The notes: a model not told the origin generated them from the letters alone. Shown: positions 1 to 8,528, counted from the first letter of the stretch. The stretch: 14,692 nucleotides of DNA from Flavobacterium sp. (GCA_030682755.1 JAUXNR010000512.1:1-14692), one strand, 5' to 3'. Numbers and translations: made by a program.

Positions 1-7
1 CAATTTA

Positions 8-325
8 ATGAAAGTCAATCTTAAACTTTTAATAATCATTTTAGGTTTAGAAATTCTATACTTTTTTGTGATGTTTTTTATTATACTTTTTTCTCTCTTC
101 ATGTATTTTGGTTCTGGAGCAGGCTCGGTGAGTCAAATAGCAATTACTTCAGGAAAAATAGCAAATTTTGTAATCATTTTACCTCCAATTTTATTTAACT
201 TGATAAAAATAAAAACATTCTATTTATCACAAAATAAGATTATGTTTAACAGTTATATAATTGCTACTTTTCTATATTGTATATTTATTTTCTTTATGAT
301 TAAAAATGAGTTTTTAGGTTCTTAA
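8..325 (+). CDS. Small hypothetical membrane protein, 105 aa
   Basis: I do not recognise this family. The 105-residue product is very hydrophobic, with about three membrane segments at roughly residues 7-35, 50-66 and 82-98, separated by short polar loops, so it probably sits in the inner membrane. The first segment is rich in Leu, Ile and Phe and has no signal-peptidase or lipobox motif. The frame stays open to the left edge of the window, so the ATG at 8 is only the first visible start and the real start could lie upstream. It converges on the LacI-type gene, with repeats and that gene's terminator between them. It could be a chance ORF in AT-rich DNA, but the length and regular membrane pattern favour a real gene. 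Confidence 0.55.
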   Translation: MKVNLKLLIIILGLEILYFFVMFFIILFSLFMYFGSGAGSVSQIAITSGKIANFVIILPPILFNLIKIKTFYLSQNKIMFNSYIIATFLYCIFIFFMIKNEFLGS

Positions 326-330
326 TTTAT

Positions 331-410
331 AATTTCCGAATTCCAGTCAAATAAAAAAACCTTGTAAAACAAGGCTTTAGTATAAATTTCCGAATTCCAG
401 TCAAATAAAA
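331..410. repeat. 26-bp direct repeat flanking a terminator
   Basis: Two identical 26-bp copies lie at 331-356 and 385-410, starting AATTTCCGAATTCC and ending CAAATAAAA, 54 bp apart start to start. The second copy ends two bases before the stop codon of the LacI-type gene. The 28 bases between the copies hold the terminator of that gene. This looks like a local tandem duplication or an interspersed intergenic repeat. Two copies with this spacer are not a CRISPR array. Confidence 0.85.
353..378 (-). terminator. Rho-independent terminator of the LacI-type gene
   Basis: The stem is CCTTG (360-364) with CAAGG (370-374) around a TAAAA loop, and the flanking A-run and TTT extend it. Read on the minus strand, the stem is followed by seven T residues (359 down to 353), so it ends transcripts of the gene whose stop codon is at 413-415. 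The plus-strand tail (CTTTAG) is poor, so it probably acts weakly if at all on the small convergent membrane gene. Confidence 0.8.
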
Positions 411-412
411 CC

Positions 413-1435
413 CTAAACCCTTCTCGTAGAATCCCGCTGTCTCAACTCCGTTTTAATTACTGTGGTTTTATAGGCATGAATTTCTTGTTTGCTTTCTAAT
501 TTTTCAATCAAAAGTTTGGCGGCTTCTTCTCCTATTTCGGGAGCGTGTTGACTAATGGTAGATAAACTTGGTGTTAATCTTCGGGACCAAACTCCGTCTG
601 CAAAACCAATGATACAAAGTTGTTCCGGGATTTTAATTCCGTTTTGAATAGCCACTTTCATGGCCATGGTTGAAGCGTGTTCATCTAAAGCTAATATTCC
701 ATCAACAGCTCCGGTGGCTAACATTGTTTTTAAACGAGCATCAAAATCTTCTTCACTATCCGTTTTAATTAACAAATGATCTTCAACATTTCTTTTTGAA
801 TCTCGTAATGCTTTTTCATAACCTAAAGCTCGGTGCTTGCCCACACTTAAATTATCAATACACGATAAAAGAGCAATGTTTTTACAACCTAATTTAATTA
901 AATGCTTAACAGCTTCCATTGAAGATTCAAAATCATCTACTACAACCTTATCACATGAAACATCATCCATTGTTCTGTCAAACATCACAATTGGCATGCC
1001 TTCTCTAAGGATTTCTTTAAAATGTGAAGTGTCATGCAATGTTTGTGTTTCTTGGGCAACAGATAATATAAAGCCATCAACTGTTCCGTTACTCAACAAA
1101 TCCATCGCTTGTTTTTCTTTTTTATGTGATTCATTTGATATGTAAGTAATCACATTATATCCTTTTGCATTTGCTGCTTTTTCAATGCCACTAAAAACCT
1201 TAGCAAAAAAGGGATTTAAAATATTCGGAATAATCACTCCAATGGTATTGGTTCTTTGATTTTTCAAGTTTTTAGCCATGGTGTTGGGCTTGTAATTTTG
1301 CAACTTGGCATATTCTTGAACCCGAATTTTGGTAACATCTCCAATTTCATGACTATCGCTTAAAGCTTTTGAAACAGTTGACACTGACAATCCTAAATCT
1401 TTAGCAATTAATTTTAAAGTGATTTTTGGCTTCAT
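413..1435 (-). CDS. LacI/GalR-family transcriptional regulator
   Basis: A 340-residue cytoplasmic DNA-binding regulator of normal LacI length. The N-terminus has the LacI helix-turn-helix (residues about 5-25, with the hallmark SVSTVSKAL), followed by YKPN and a hinge region near residue 60. A periplasmic-binding-protein-like effector domain then runs from TNTIGVIIPN through DGFILS, IVMFDR, GILALDEHAS and GFADG to the C-terminus. Members normally repress or activate sugar-use genes in response to a small ligand. No sugar enzyme or SusC/SusD pair lies beside it here, so the target genes and effector cannot be read from context. The ATG at 1435 gives a complete HTH. Two palindromes upstream (1536-1553 and 1582-1596) are candidate operators. 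It is transcribed away from rplM and ends in a terminator at 353-378. Confidence 0.93.
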   Translation of the reverse strand: MKPKITLKLIAKDLGLSVSTVSKALSDSHEIGDVTKIRVQEYAKLQNYKPNTMAKNLKNQRTNTIGVIIPNILNPFFAKVFSGIEKAANAKGYNVITYISNESHKKEKQAMDLLSNGTVDGFILSVAQETQTLHDTSHFKEILREGMPIVMFDRTMDDVSCDKVVVDDFESSMEAVKHLIKLGCKNIALLSCIDNLSVGKHRALGYEKALRDSKRNVEDHLLIKTDSEEDFDARLKTMLATGAVDGILALDEHASTMAMKVAIQNGIKIPEQLCIIGFADGVWSRRLTPSLSTISQHAPEIGEEAAKLLIEKLESKQEIHAYKTTVIKTELRQRDSTRRV

Positions 1436-1535
1436 ACAAATGAATTTAGATGTAAAAATAATAAAATTATGATACGCTTTTAACAGTTTTATTTTTTACT
1501 ACGTCATTGTCGAAACTTTTTAAGAGGTAAAATTC

Positions 1536-1553
1536 AATTGAAAATTTTCAATT
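1536..1553. promoter_or_regulatory. 18-bp perfect palindrome, candidate operator
   Basis: AATTGAAAATTTTCAATT is a perfect 18-bp palindrome about 100 bp upstream of the LacI-type start codon. LacI-family operators are palindromes of about this size, but they usually have a central CG, which is absent here. AT-rich DNA makes chance palindromes more likely. Assigning it to the regulator is inference. Confidence 0.3.
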
Positions 1554-1581
1554 CTATTAATTTTTATCAAAAAATGCAAGC

Positions 1582-1596
1582 AACAAATCATTTGTT
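1582..1596. promoter_or_regulatory. 15-bp inverted repeat, candidate operator
   Basis: AACAAAT-C-ATTTGTT has two perfect 7-bp arms around one central base, in the spacer between the LacI-type gene and rplM. It could be an operator for the divergent regulator. There is no direct evidence for that beyond symmetry and position. Confidence 0.25.
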
Positions 1597-1672
1597 AAGT
1601 TCCTAAACGCCACAAATTTTACTTAAAAATAATACTGAATTATTTCTTAAAAAAATATTCTCAAATTGCTAT

Positions 1673-1702
1673 TTGCTTTTATAATAATTAATTGTACTTT
1701 TG
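1673..1702 (+). promoter_or_regulatory. Bacteroidetes-type promoter of rplM-rpsI
   Basis: TTG at 1673-1675, a 19-base spacer and TACTTTTG at 1695-1702 match the Bacteroidetes primary-sigma consensus TTG-N(17-23)-TAnnTTTG exactly. Transcription would start about 5-8 bases downstream, giving a 5' leader of about 40 bases before the GTG start of rplM. Confidence 0.75.
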
Positions 1703-1705
1703 CAA

Positions 1706-1719
1706 CCCCTTTATTGGGG
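1706..1719 (+). other. Small GC hairpin at the 5' end of the rplM leader
   Basis: CCCC-TTTATT-GGGG forms a four-pair all-GC stem at or next to the predicted transcription start, standing out in an AT-rich leader. It could protect the 5' end of the mRNA or take part in autoregulation by a ribosomal protein. The role is inference. Confidence 0.4.
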
Positions 1720-1747
1720 ATGGAATGTTTAATTAAAATAAAATATT

Positions 1748-2203
1748 GTGAACACATTAAGCTACAAGACAGTTTCAGCCAACAAAGCTACCGCAGATAA
1801 GCAGTGGGTTGTTGTAGATGCTGAGGGTCATAACTTAGGTCGTTTCGCTTCAAAAGTAGCTATGCTATTAAGAGGTAAATACAAACCTAATTATACCCCG
1901 CACGTTGATTGTGGTGATAACGTAATCGTTATCAACGCAGAAAAAATCAACCTGACTGGTAACAAGTTGGATGACAAAACGTACATCCGTCACACAGGTT
2001 ACCCAGGTGGACAAAGAAGCCTAACGGCTAAAGTATTGCAACAGAAAAACCCTGCAACTTTAGTAGAAAAGGCTGTTAAAGGAATGTTACCTAAAAACAA
2101 ATTAGGTGCAGAATTATTCCGAAATTTAAATGTAAATGTTGGTACTGAGCACAAACATGCTGCTCAACAACCAAAAACCGTTAACTTAAACGATCTAAAG
2201 TAA
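1748..2203 (+). CDS. rplM: 50S ribosomal protein L13
   Basis: A 151-residue L13, an early-assembling protein of the large subunit that binds 23S rRNA. Family landmarks are VVVDAEGHNLGRFASKVA near residues 21-38, LLRGKYKPNYTPHVDCGD, VVxINAxK-type INAEKINLTGNK, YIRHTGYPGG and the MLPKNKLG loop. The start chosen is GTG at 1748: it restores the N-terminus expected in flavobacteria (MNTLSYKTVSANKAT) and there is no better ATG nearby. It is first in the operon, directly behind a matching promoter. Its TAA stop (2201-2203) shares one base with the ATG of rpsI, which suggests translational coupling and equal output of the two proteins. Confidence 0.97.
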   Translation: MNTLSYKTVSANKATADKQWVVVDAEGHNLGRFASKVAMLLRGKYKPNYTPHVDCGDNVIVINAEKINLTGNKLDDKTYIRHTGYPGGQRSLTAKVLQQKNPATLVEKAVKGMLPKNKLGAELFRNLNVNVGTEHKHAAQQPKTVNLNDLK

Positions 2204-2589
2204 TGGGAGTTATTCACAAAATCGGTAGAAGAAAATGTGCTGTGGCACGTGTTTATGTTTCAGAAGGAACAGGAAAAATCACCGTAAACAAAAGAGAATT
2301 TGAAAACTACTTTCCTACTGCTACTTTACAGTACAAAGTGATGCAACCAATGTCTATGACAGAAAATGCAACCAACTTTGATGTAAAAGTGAACGTACAT
2401 GGAGGTGGTTCAACAGGGCAAGCAGAAGCTGTGAGAATGGCTATTGCAAGAGCAATGTGTGAGGTAGAAGCTGAAAACAGAGCTATCTTGAAACCAGAAG
2501 GATTGTTAACAAGAGATCCAAGAATGGTAGAACGTAAGAAATTTGGACAGAAGAAAGCTCGTAAGAGATTCCAGTTCTCTAAACGTTAA
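2203..2589 (+). CDS. rpsI: 30S ribosomal protein S9
   Basis: A 128-residue S9, a protein of the small-subunit head whose C-terminal tail reaches the P-site tRNA. The sequence starts IGRRKCAVARVYVSEGTG and ends with the universal KKARKRFQFSKR tail, and the central GGGSTGQAEAVRMAIARA is typical. Length is normal. The start codon overlaps the rplM stop by one base (TAATG). The rplM-rpsI pair is conserved across bacteria. The gap to rpsB is 144 bases and has no convincing T-run terminator, so read-through into rpsB is possible. Confidence 0.97.
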   Translation: MGVIHKIGRRKCAVARVYVSEGTGKITVNKREFENYFPTATLQYKVMQPMSMTENATNFDVKVNVHGGGSTGQAEAVRMAIARAMCEVEAENRAILKPEGLLTRDPRMVERKKFGQKKARKRFQFSKR

Positions 2590-2632
2590 TCGAATTACAA
2601 AATTATTATTAAAAAAGTTATTGTTGTTATTA

Positions 2633-2727
2633 TTCCGATGCGATCGGAAAATTAGTTTAGCATCTAAATAATGAAGACCAGAGTAATCGCTACTACATTA
2701 TTGCTAATCAACAGAACGTAAACTAGT
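2633..2727 (+). ncRNA. Candidate structured leader of rpsB
   Basis: The rpsI-rpsB gap contains a perfect 7-bp hairpin, TTCCGAT-GCG-ATCGGAA (2633-2649), with no T-run, so it is not a good terminator. Downstream, TAGTTTA (2653-2659) can pair with TAAACTA (2719-2725), extendable to nine pairs with one G-T, which closes a region ending seven bases before the rpsB ATG. An alternative helix, TTAGCA (2657-2662) with TGCTAA (2702-2707), uses some of the same bases. This layout suits an autoregulatory ribosomal-protein leader. S2 autoregulation is known in other bacteria, but this particular structure is my inference from hand folding. Confidence 0.35.
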
Positions 2728-2733
2728 ACAAAA

Positions 2734-3534
2734 ATGGCAAACAAAGTTGAAGTTAAAGACTTACTAGAGGCTGGCGTTCATTTTGGACACATGACTCGTA
2801 AATGGGACCCAAACATGGCTCCTTACATTTATATGGAACGTAATGGTATTCATATCATTAACCTATATAAAACTGCTGCTAAAATTGAAGAAGCTAACGA
2901 AGCTTTGAAAAAAATTGCAGCATCTGGTAGAAAAGTACTTTTCGTAGCTACCAAAAAACAAGCAAAAGATATCGTAGCCGAGAAAGCTGCTGCCGCTAAC
3001 ATGCCGTATATTACGGAAAGATGGCCTGGTGGTATGCTAACAAACTTCGTGACAATCCGTAAAGCTGTTAAAAAAATGGCTTCTATTGATAGAATGAAGA
3101 AAGATGGCACCTTTGATACACTTTCTAAAAAAGAAAGACTCCAAGTAGATCGTCTTCGTGCTAAACTAGAGAAGAACTTAGGTTCTATCGCTGACATGTC
3201 TAGATTACCTGCTGCATTATTTGTAGTAGATATCAAAGCTGAACACATCGCAGTAAAAGAAGCTCAAAAATTAAACATTCCAGTTTTTGCTATGGTTGAT
3301 ACCAACTCTGACCCACGTCAGGTTGATTATGTAATCCCGGCTAATGATGATGCTTCTAAATCAATCGATAAAATTTTATCCTTAGTAACCGGTGCTATCA
3401 TTGAAGGTCTTTCTGAAAGAGGATCTGAAAAAGATAGCGATGCTGTTGTGACTGAAGATACAGTAGAAGAAGTAGTAGCAACAGCTGCTCCAGCAGTGGA
3501 AGCAGAAGAAGCTAAAACAACTTCAGAAGAATAA
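2734..3534 (+). CDS. rpsB: 30S ribosomal protein S2
   Basis: A 266-residue S2, one of the last proteins to join the small subunit, where it bridges head and body on the solvent side. Landmarks are LLEAGVHFGHMTRKWDPNM at the N-terminus, YIYMERNGIHIINL, VLFVATKKQAKD, the WPGGMLTNF motif near residue 95 and VFAMVDTNSDP near residue 190. The ribosomal core ends near residue 230. An acidic, Ala/Glu/Val-rich tail of about 35 residues follows that short S2 proteins such as the E. coli one lack, but such tails are common in Bacteroidetes. The start ATG at 2734 gives the expected MANKVEVKDLLEAG. It is followed by tsf, the classic partner, across a 145-bp gap that holds an inverted repeat. Confidence 0.97.
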   Translation: MANKVEVKDLLEAGVHFGHMTRKWDPNMAPYIYMERNGIHIINLYKTAAKIEEANEALKKIAASGRKVLFVATKKQAKDIVAEKAAAANMPYITERWPGGMLTNFVTIRKAVKKMASIDRMKKDGTFDTLSKKERLQVDRLRAKLEKNLGSIADMSRLPAALFVVDIKAEHIAVKEAQKLNIPVFAMVDTNSDPRQVDYVIPANDDASKSIDKILSLVTGAIIEGLSERGSEKDSDAVVTEDTVEEVVATAAPAVEAEEAKTTSEE

Positions 3535-3557
3535 ATAACATTAAATTCCGATAGGAA

Positions 3558-3639
3558 AAATTCCAAGTTCCAAAAAATTGTCTCTCTAAAAATTGATGAT
3601 TTAATAAAATTGGAATTTGGAATTTGATTGTTGGAATTT
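3558..3639 (+). repeat. Long inverted repeat between rpsB and tsf
   Basis: The left arm 3558-3573 pairs with 3610-3625 over 16 bases with one G-T wobble, around a 36-base loop. The motif GGAATTT then occurs again at 3633-3639. The left part 3558-3566 can pair instead with 3631-3639, and that helix is followed by G and a run of seven T (3641-3647). A related element lies downstream of the DUF3127 gene (10132-10173). This looks like a palindromic intergenic repeat that may also act as an mRNA stabiliser or attenuator in front of tsf. Confidence 0.6.
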
Positions 3640-3679
3640 GTTTTTTTACAAAAAATTTAAACTTAAAAATAGATACAAA

Positions 3680-4645
3680 ATGGCAACAATTACTGCTGCA
3701 GACGTAAATAAATTAAGACAAACTACAGGTGCCGGAATGATGGACTGTAAAAAAGCTTTGGTTGAAGCTGAAGGAGATTTCGATAAAGCTATACAAATCC
3801 TTAGAGAAAAAGGGCAAAAAGTTGCTGCTAACCGTTCTGACCGTGAGTCTAGTGAAGGTGCTGCTGTTGCTTTTATAAATGCAGACAAAACTAAAGGTGC
3901 TGTAATTACTTTAAACTGTGAAACAGATTTCGTAGGTAAAAATGAATCTTTCGTTTCTTTAGCTAAACAATTAGTAGAAAAAGCAATCAATTTTTCTTCA
4001 AAAGAAGAATTTTTAGCTTCTCCATTCGATGCTAACATGACCGTTGCTGAAAAATTAATTGAGCAAACAGGTGTTATCGGTGAAAAAATTGAAATTGGTG
4101 GTTTTGAAATTTTAGAAGGTGCATTCGTTGGATCATATGTGCATGTTAACAAAATCGCAGCTTTAACTGCTATTTCATCAGCAATTGCCGATGCAGAAGT
4201 TTTAACAAAAGACATTTCTATGCAAGTAGCTTCAATGGGAGCAGATACTTTATCATACAAAGATTTTGATCCTGCTTTCGTTGCTTCTGAACTTGCAGCT
4301 CGTATTGCTATAATCGAAAAAGAAAATGAAGAAGCAAAACGTTTAGGAAAAACATTGAAAAATGTACCTAAATATATTTCTTTCTCTCAATTAACAGAAG
4401 AAGTTTTAAAACAAGCAGAAGAAGATGCTAAAGCAGAATTAAAAGCAGAAGGTAAACCAGAGCAAATTTGGGACAAAATTATTCCAGGAAAAATTCAACG
4501 TTTTATCTCTGATAACACAACTTTAGATCAAGAAAAAGCATTACTAGACCAAAACTTCATCAAAGATGACAGCAAAAAAGTTAGTGATTATGTTAAAGGT
4601 TTCAATGTTGAAATTACAGGTTTCAAAAGAGTTACTTTAGGGTAA
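3680..4645 (+). CDS. tsf: Translation elongation factor Ts
   Basis: A 321-residue EF-Ts, the guanine nucleotide exchange factor that recycles EF-Tu from its GDP to its GTP form. The N-terminal UBA-like domain contains the hallmark LRQTTGAGMMDCKKALVEA (residues about 11-29), then AIQILREKG and the TDFVGKNESF motif of the core domain. The C-terminal part is the longer flavobacterial version, ending EITGFKRVTLG. The frame is open back to 3617, but the ATG at 3680 (MATITAADVNKLRQ) is the start conserved in the family. The upstream extension would translate the inverted repeat and is not real. It is downstream of rpsB as in most bacteria and is closed by a strong terminator. Confidence 0.97.
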   Translation: MATITAADVNKLRQTTGAGMMDCKKALVEAEGDFDKAIQILREKGQKVAANRSDRESSEGAAVAFINADKTKGAVITLNCETDFVGKNESFVSLAKQLVEKAINFSSKEEFLASPFDANMTVAEKLIEQTGVIGEKIEIGGFEILEGAFVGSYVHVNKIAALTAISSAIADAEVLTKDISMQVASMGADTLSYKDFDPAFVASELAARIAIIEKENEEAKRLGKTLKNVPKYISFSQLTEEVLKQAEEDAKAELKAEGKPEQIWDKIIPGKIQRFISDNTTLDQEKALLDQNFIKDDSKKVSDYVKGFNVEITGFKRVTLG

Positions 4646-4678
4646 TTACTGCTGAACTTATTTCACATCTTTATAATC

Positions 4679-4708
4679 AAAACCTCAATTTTATTGAGGT
4701 TTTTTTTA
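4679..4708 (+). terminator. Rho-independent terminator of the ribosomal operon
   Basis: AAAACCTCAAT pairs with ATTGAGGTTTT (11 bp, 4679-4689 with 4693-4703) around a three-base TTT loop, and T residues run on to 4708. It lies 33 bases after the tsf stop codon and has a strong stem and tail in the plus direction. Confidence 0.9.
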
Positions 4709-4777
4709 TTTGAATCAAGCGTGAAAATAGAAAATTAATTTTATGATTTAATTCTCTTTTATATTATCTATTTCTTT

Positions 4778-4785
4778 TATATTTG
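4778..4785 (+). promoter_or_regulatory. -7 box for the TraB-VF530-tag operon
   Basis: TATATTTG matches the Bacteroidetes -7 consensus TAnnTTTG exactly and ends 23 bases before the GTG start of the large secreted protein. I see no TTG at the usual 17-23 base spacing upstream, so this is a half-matched promoter. Confidence 0.5.
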
Positions 4786-4808
4786 AAATAAGCTCAAAAA
4801 AATCTAAC

Positions 4809-7800
4809 GTGTTGAAAAAAATAATCCTTCTGGTTTTAATTATACCTAGTTTAATAACTGCACAATCCAAAAAATACCAAAGTTTACTCTGGGAAATATC
4901 AGGAAATGGTGTTACAAAAAACTCTTATTTATATGGCTCAATGCATGTAAGTGAAAAGATATCCTATCATTTATCAGATGCTTTTTTCAAACATTTATTA
5001 GAATCTGATTATGTGGCAAATGAGAGTGAACCAAGCACTTGGTCAGAACTTTATGATATTCTACCCAGCGAGGATTTCAATTATTACAAAAAATTTTATC
5101 AACAGTTTTACTTAAAACCACTTGACAAAAGAGGTTTGATTGAATTGTTTCGGGCTCAAAACTATACCATGGATAATTTATTATTCAGAACAAACGAACA
5201 TGGTAAAGATTTTCAGGAAGAAACCTATTTGGACATGTTTATTTATCAGACTGGTAAAAAGTATAACAAAAAAACCATCGGTTTGGAGGGAGCAAAAGAA
5301 TCGATGATGTTGGTCATGAATATTGATTATGATGATGCCATGCCAAAGGAAGAAAACATTCAAAAAATTAGTCGTATTCTAAAAAACAAAAGTTTTGAAG
5401 AAGCACTTTCAGATTTTTATAGAGATAAAGATTTGGACATGATAGACTCTTTATTAACCTTGTCATCCACAGAACCCTTCTTAGACGGCATGCTTTATAA
5501 AAGAAACTATAACATGGTAAAAAGCATTGACTCCATTGTAAAAAAAGGAAGTTTATTTGCCGCAATTGGTGCTGCTCACTTACCCGGAAAAAAAGGTGTC
5601 ATTGAGATGCTTCGCAGCAAAGGATATACTGTAACTCCGGTATTTGATAATTATACTGAAAAAGGCAAAACGATTAAAAAACAAATTGATAAATATTTTA
5701 CCAATCCTGTTTTGGAGACTAAAGTTTCTAATGATGGCTTTTTATCACTTCCCCTGTTTTCAATGATAATCCCATCAAAAGAAGATTACAACAGTCCTGA
5801 TTTATCCAATGGAGGCTATATAAATGTCAAACGATCGCTGTTATTAAATTTCCTAAAAAAGAAAAAACAACATATTTCTCACACCACACTCGATAGTTTG
5901 TTCTATGAAAACATACCCGGAAACATCATCGAAAAAAAGTTTTTTGAAGGCAAAAACTTTGTAGCTTATGATATTAAAAACCGAACAAAGACAGGTAACG
6001 ACCAAAGATATCGTTTTTATGTCACTCCTTTAGAAATCATAAGCATTAACATGATTGGAAATGGTGATTATGTGAACCAATATGAAAACGAGGTTTTTTC
6101 TAAAATAAAATTAAGAAACACAACCAATGAATGGCAAAAAGTAACCCCTAAAAAAGGAGCTTTTGAAGTTTCAATTCCTGATTATCACATCATTTATGGA
6201 AATCAAAACAATGCTAATAAATATGAAGACACCGAAATTTATGCCTTTGACAAAGATGAAAATGCCTATTACTTTGTATTAGAAAGACATTTAAATGACA
6301 AATCTACTCTTGAAGAAACGGCTTATGAATTAAAGAGAATTCAAGAAGAATTTTACACCCAATATGACGCAACAGAGGATTTTAGTGAGGTATCAAAATC
6401 AGAAAATAGTTATCATTCCAAATCAACTTTATACGAACAACCTGTTCAACTTAAAAGTTTTTTAAACGGCAGCAGTTATTATCTTTTGGGAACCATTAAT
6501 GCGAGTGAAAAAAAAGCAACACAATTTTTAAACTCTTTTGAACTTAAACCTCTTGCTATCTCCGAAGATTTTGAAGTTTTAAACGATAGTACCGGTCACT
6601 TTCAGGTAGAAATCCCAAGGAAGCTTAATGAAATTTTATTTTTAAGAACTCACAAAAAGGCTTCACACAAAAAAAGTAAAAAAACCAATCATTTTAAAAG
6701 TGAATCCAACAACTTGGTTATAAAGTCAGCAAGTGGAAAATCAATCCACTTAGATTATTATAAATTTCATAAATATGAGTTTGAAAAAAATGCAGACTCT
6801 ACTTTACTGAACTATAAAAAAGTATTTCAACAGAGCAATGATCTTGAATTTGTTGAAAATGAAATTGCATTTGAAAATTTTTATGAAGATGAAGAATGGG
6901 GTTATTACGATTCAAATGATGCTGCTTATTTCAATTCAAAGTGGGAGACAGAACTTGGTTTAAACGCTGCTTCCAAAAAGAAAGCCTCGCAATTAACCAT
7001 TATAGCTGAAAATACAGAAAAAAATAATGCAACAGGAGAAATAACCTATAACGCGTTGATTTCAAAAGCAAATTCACAACAAGCTTTAAAATTAAAAGCA
7101 ATTTTTAAAGATGGTATTACCTACCAATTACAAACTTTAGTTGCTAAAAACTATCAAAACAATGATCCTTTTATTGAAAAAGTATATCAATCTTTTTCAC
7201 CAACAACTGCCGTTTTTGAAAATTCATTATACCAAGCTAAACTTAAAAATTTTATTGAAGATGCCAAAAGTCCGCATGACAGCATTCGTTATTCTGCCTT
7301 AAAATCTATAGGTTTTCTTAAAATTCAAAAAGAGGAAATCAGCACCCTACAGGAATTTATAAATCAATTTGAATTTAACGCTGATGAAATTGAAACACTT
7401 GCCGCTCTTTATGAAAAAATTGGTCATTTAAAAGACCCTGCTGTAATTCGTTTTTTAGAACAAAATTATAAACGAGAGAACATCAGCACGTCATTACAAC
7501 TTTCAATCTTAAAAGGTTTGGCTCATCAAAAATCAAAAAAAGCGTATGATAAAATTCTTGAGCTTATGGTTTATGATTTACCCTTATCCACTAATAAATT
7601 TGAAATAACTAACCTTATGGGATTAATTCAGAAAGACCTACCAAACAGTCAAGTTTTGTTCCCTGATATTTTTCAATTTTACAGCATTCGAGAATACCAA
7701 GAACCCGTTATTTCTTTTTGTGCGGCACTGCTAAACAAAAAAATGATTCAACCCAATAAGCTGAAATCTTATAAAAAAATGATTTTAACCAATGCCAAAT

Positions 7801-8528
7801 TGGAATACAAAAGAGTGGCAGGATGGAAATCTAAAAAGAATAATGATGCAGAAATTTACGGTAATTCTGAATCTGTTAGTGGCGATTTGAAAAAATACAT
7901 TCAACTTATCTATCCATTTAAAAAAGAAAAAGATTTTGAAACACTGATTTCAAAAATCATTGCTTTGGATATTGAACCTCTTCAATTAGAAATACTTCAC
8001 ATTGAACTAAAAAACAAAGCTACAATTGACAAACAACTTGTTAATAATTTACTTTCAAACAAGCAAACGCTTTTTGCAACATATCAAATGTTATATGATG
8101 CCAAAGAGTTTCAATTTCTTGAAAACATTACAGACGAGAATTTAATTGAAGCTGCAATAATTCATTTGGATAAAGTAAATTCAAAGAAAGAAAAATTGGT
8201 TTTTCTAGAGAAAAAAAATCTTGAACATGAAGGCAAAGACATTGGATATTGGTTTTATAAAATGATTCCTTCAAAAGAAGATGACAATAATTATTACAAT
8301 ATGCAATCTGAGAAATTGTTATGTATTGCTTTTGTTTTAGATAAAAACAACAATTGCAACCCAAAAGCTTATTTCAGCCCAATTCAAAAACAATTGATTG
8401 ATGATGAACTCATTCCTTCCTTAATGACAGAAATGATGGATGAATCAATTCATAAAAAGCGTGTTCGTGCTTCATTTGGTAAAATTGAATCTGATTATGA
8501 TCGTATGAATATGATGGGGTTTTATTAA
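4809..8528 (+). CDS. Secreted TraB/GumN-family protein with long C-terminal extension
   Basis: The 1239-residue product starts with a signal peptide ([16 protein letters not shown], likely cut after Ala18), so it is exported. Residues about 24-285 are a TraB/GumN domain: YLYGSMHVS carries the first GxxH motif (Gly43-His46), and [11 protein letters not shown] carries the second (Gly254-His257), followed by the usual [16 protein letters not shown]. Related Tiki proteins are metalloproteases, but activity here is not shown. The rest, about 950 residues, I cannot assign firmly. Two stretches begin F-x-V-x-IP (near residues 451 and 595) and end in FLNSF or VYQSF, suggesting tandem modules. Residues about 820-1200 look like HEAT-type helical repeats ([23 protein letters not shown]). 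The start is GTG 4809 or TTG 4812, and both leave the signal intact. It is first in an operon, 11 bases before the VF530 gene. Confidence 0.85.
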   Translation: MLKKIILLVLIIPSLITAQSKKYQSLLWEISGNGVTKNSYLYGSMHVSEKISYHLSDAFFKHLLESDYVANESEPSTWSELYDILPSEDFNYYKKFYQQFYLKPLDKRGLIELFRAQNYTMDNLLFRTNEHGKDFQEETYLDMFIYQTGKKYNKKTIGLEGAKESMMLVMNIDYDDAMPKEENIQKISRILKNKSFEEALSDFYRDKDLDMIDSLLTLSSTEPFLDGMLYKRNYNMVKSIDSIVKKGSLFAAIGAAHLPGKKGVIEMLRSKGYTVTPVFDNYTEKGKTIKKQIDKYFTNPVLETKVSNDGFLSLPLFSMIIPSKEDYNSPDLSNGGYINVKRSLLLNFLKKKKQHISHTTLDSLFYENIPGNIIEKKFFEGKNFVAYDIKNRTKTGNDQRYRFYVTPLEIISINMIGNGDYVNQYENEVFSKIKLRNTTNEWQKVTPKKGAFEVSIPDYHIIYGNQNNANKYEDTEIYAFDKDENAYYFVLERHLNDKSTLEETAYELKRIQEEFYTQYDATEDFSEVSKSENSYHSKSTLYEQPVQLKSFLNGSSYYLLGTINASEKKATQFLNSFELKPLAISEDFEVLNDSTGHFQVEIPRKLNEILFLRTHKKASHKKSKKTNHFKSESNNLVIKSASGKSIHLDYYKFHKYEFEKNADSTLLNYKKVFQQSNDLEFVENEIAFENFYEDEEWGYYDSNDAAYFNSKWETELGLNAASKKKASQLTIIAENTEKNNATGEITYNALISKANSQQALKLKAIFKDGITYQLQTLVAKNYQNNDPFIEKVYQSFSPTTAVFENSLYQAKLKNFIEDAKSPHDSIRYSALKSIGFLKIQKEEISTLQEFINQFEFNADEIETLAALYEKIGHLKDPAVIRFLEQNYKRENISTSLQLSILKGLAHQKSKKAYDKILELMVYDLPLSTNKFEITNLMGLIQKDLPNSQVLFPDIFQFYSIREYQEPVISFCAALLNKKMIQPNKLKSYKKMILTNAKLEYKRVAGWKSKKNNDAEIYGNSESVSGDLKKYIQLIYPFKKEKDFETLISKIIALDIEPLQLEILHIELKNKATIDKQLVNNLLSNKQTLFATYQMLYDAKEFQFLENITDENLIEAAIIHLDKVNSKKEKLVFLEKKNLEHEGKDIGYWFYKMIPSKEDDNNYYNMQSEKLLCIAFVLDKNNNCNPKAYFSPIQKQLIDDELIPSLMTEMMDESIHKKRVRASFGKIESDYDRMNMMGFY

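Larger units (their letters stand above)
1436..1747. other. 312-bp divergent intergenic region
   Basis: AT-rich spacer between the LacI-type gene (-) and rplM (+). It contains two palindromes on the LacI side and the rplM promoter plus a small leader hairpin on the other side. I found no clear TAnnTTTG match on the minus strand for the LacI-type gene, and no coding sequence. Confidence 0.8.

Noticed and set aside
331..410. Two short repeats with a spacer as a CRISPR array
   Set aside because: Only two copies, the spacer is a terminator hairpin, and no cas gene is present.
2633..2649. Hairpin TTCCGAT-GCG-ATCGGAA as terminator of rplM-rpsI
   Set aside because: No T-run follows it on either strand; it fits better as part of the rpsB leader.
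3617..3679. 21-residue N-terminal extension of EF-Ts
   Set aside because: It translates the inverted repeat region; the conserved family start is ATG 3680.
2850..4260. Long open frames on the minus strand inside rpsB and tsf (2850-3248, 3327-3566, 3646-4260)
   Set aside because: They mirror highly conserved ribosomal and EF-Ts genes, show no family resemblance and have low-complexity composition; they are antisense shadows.
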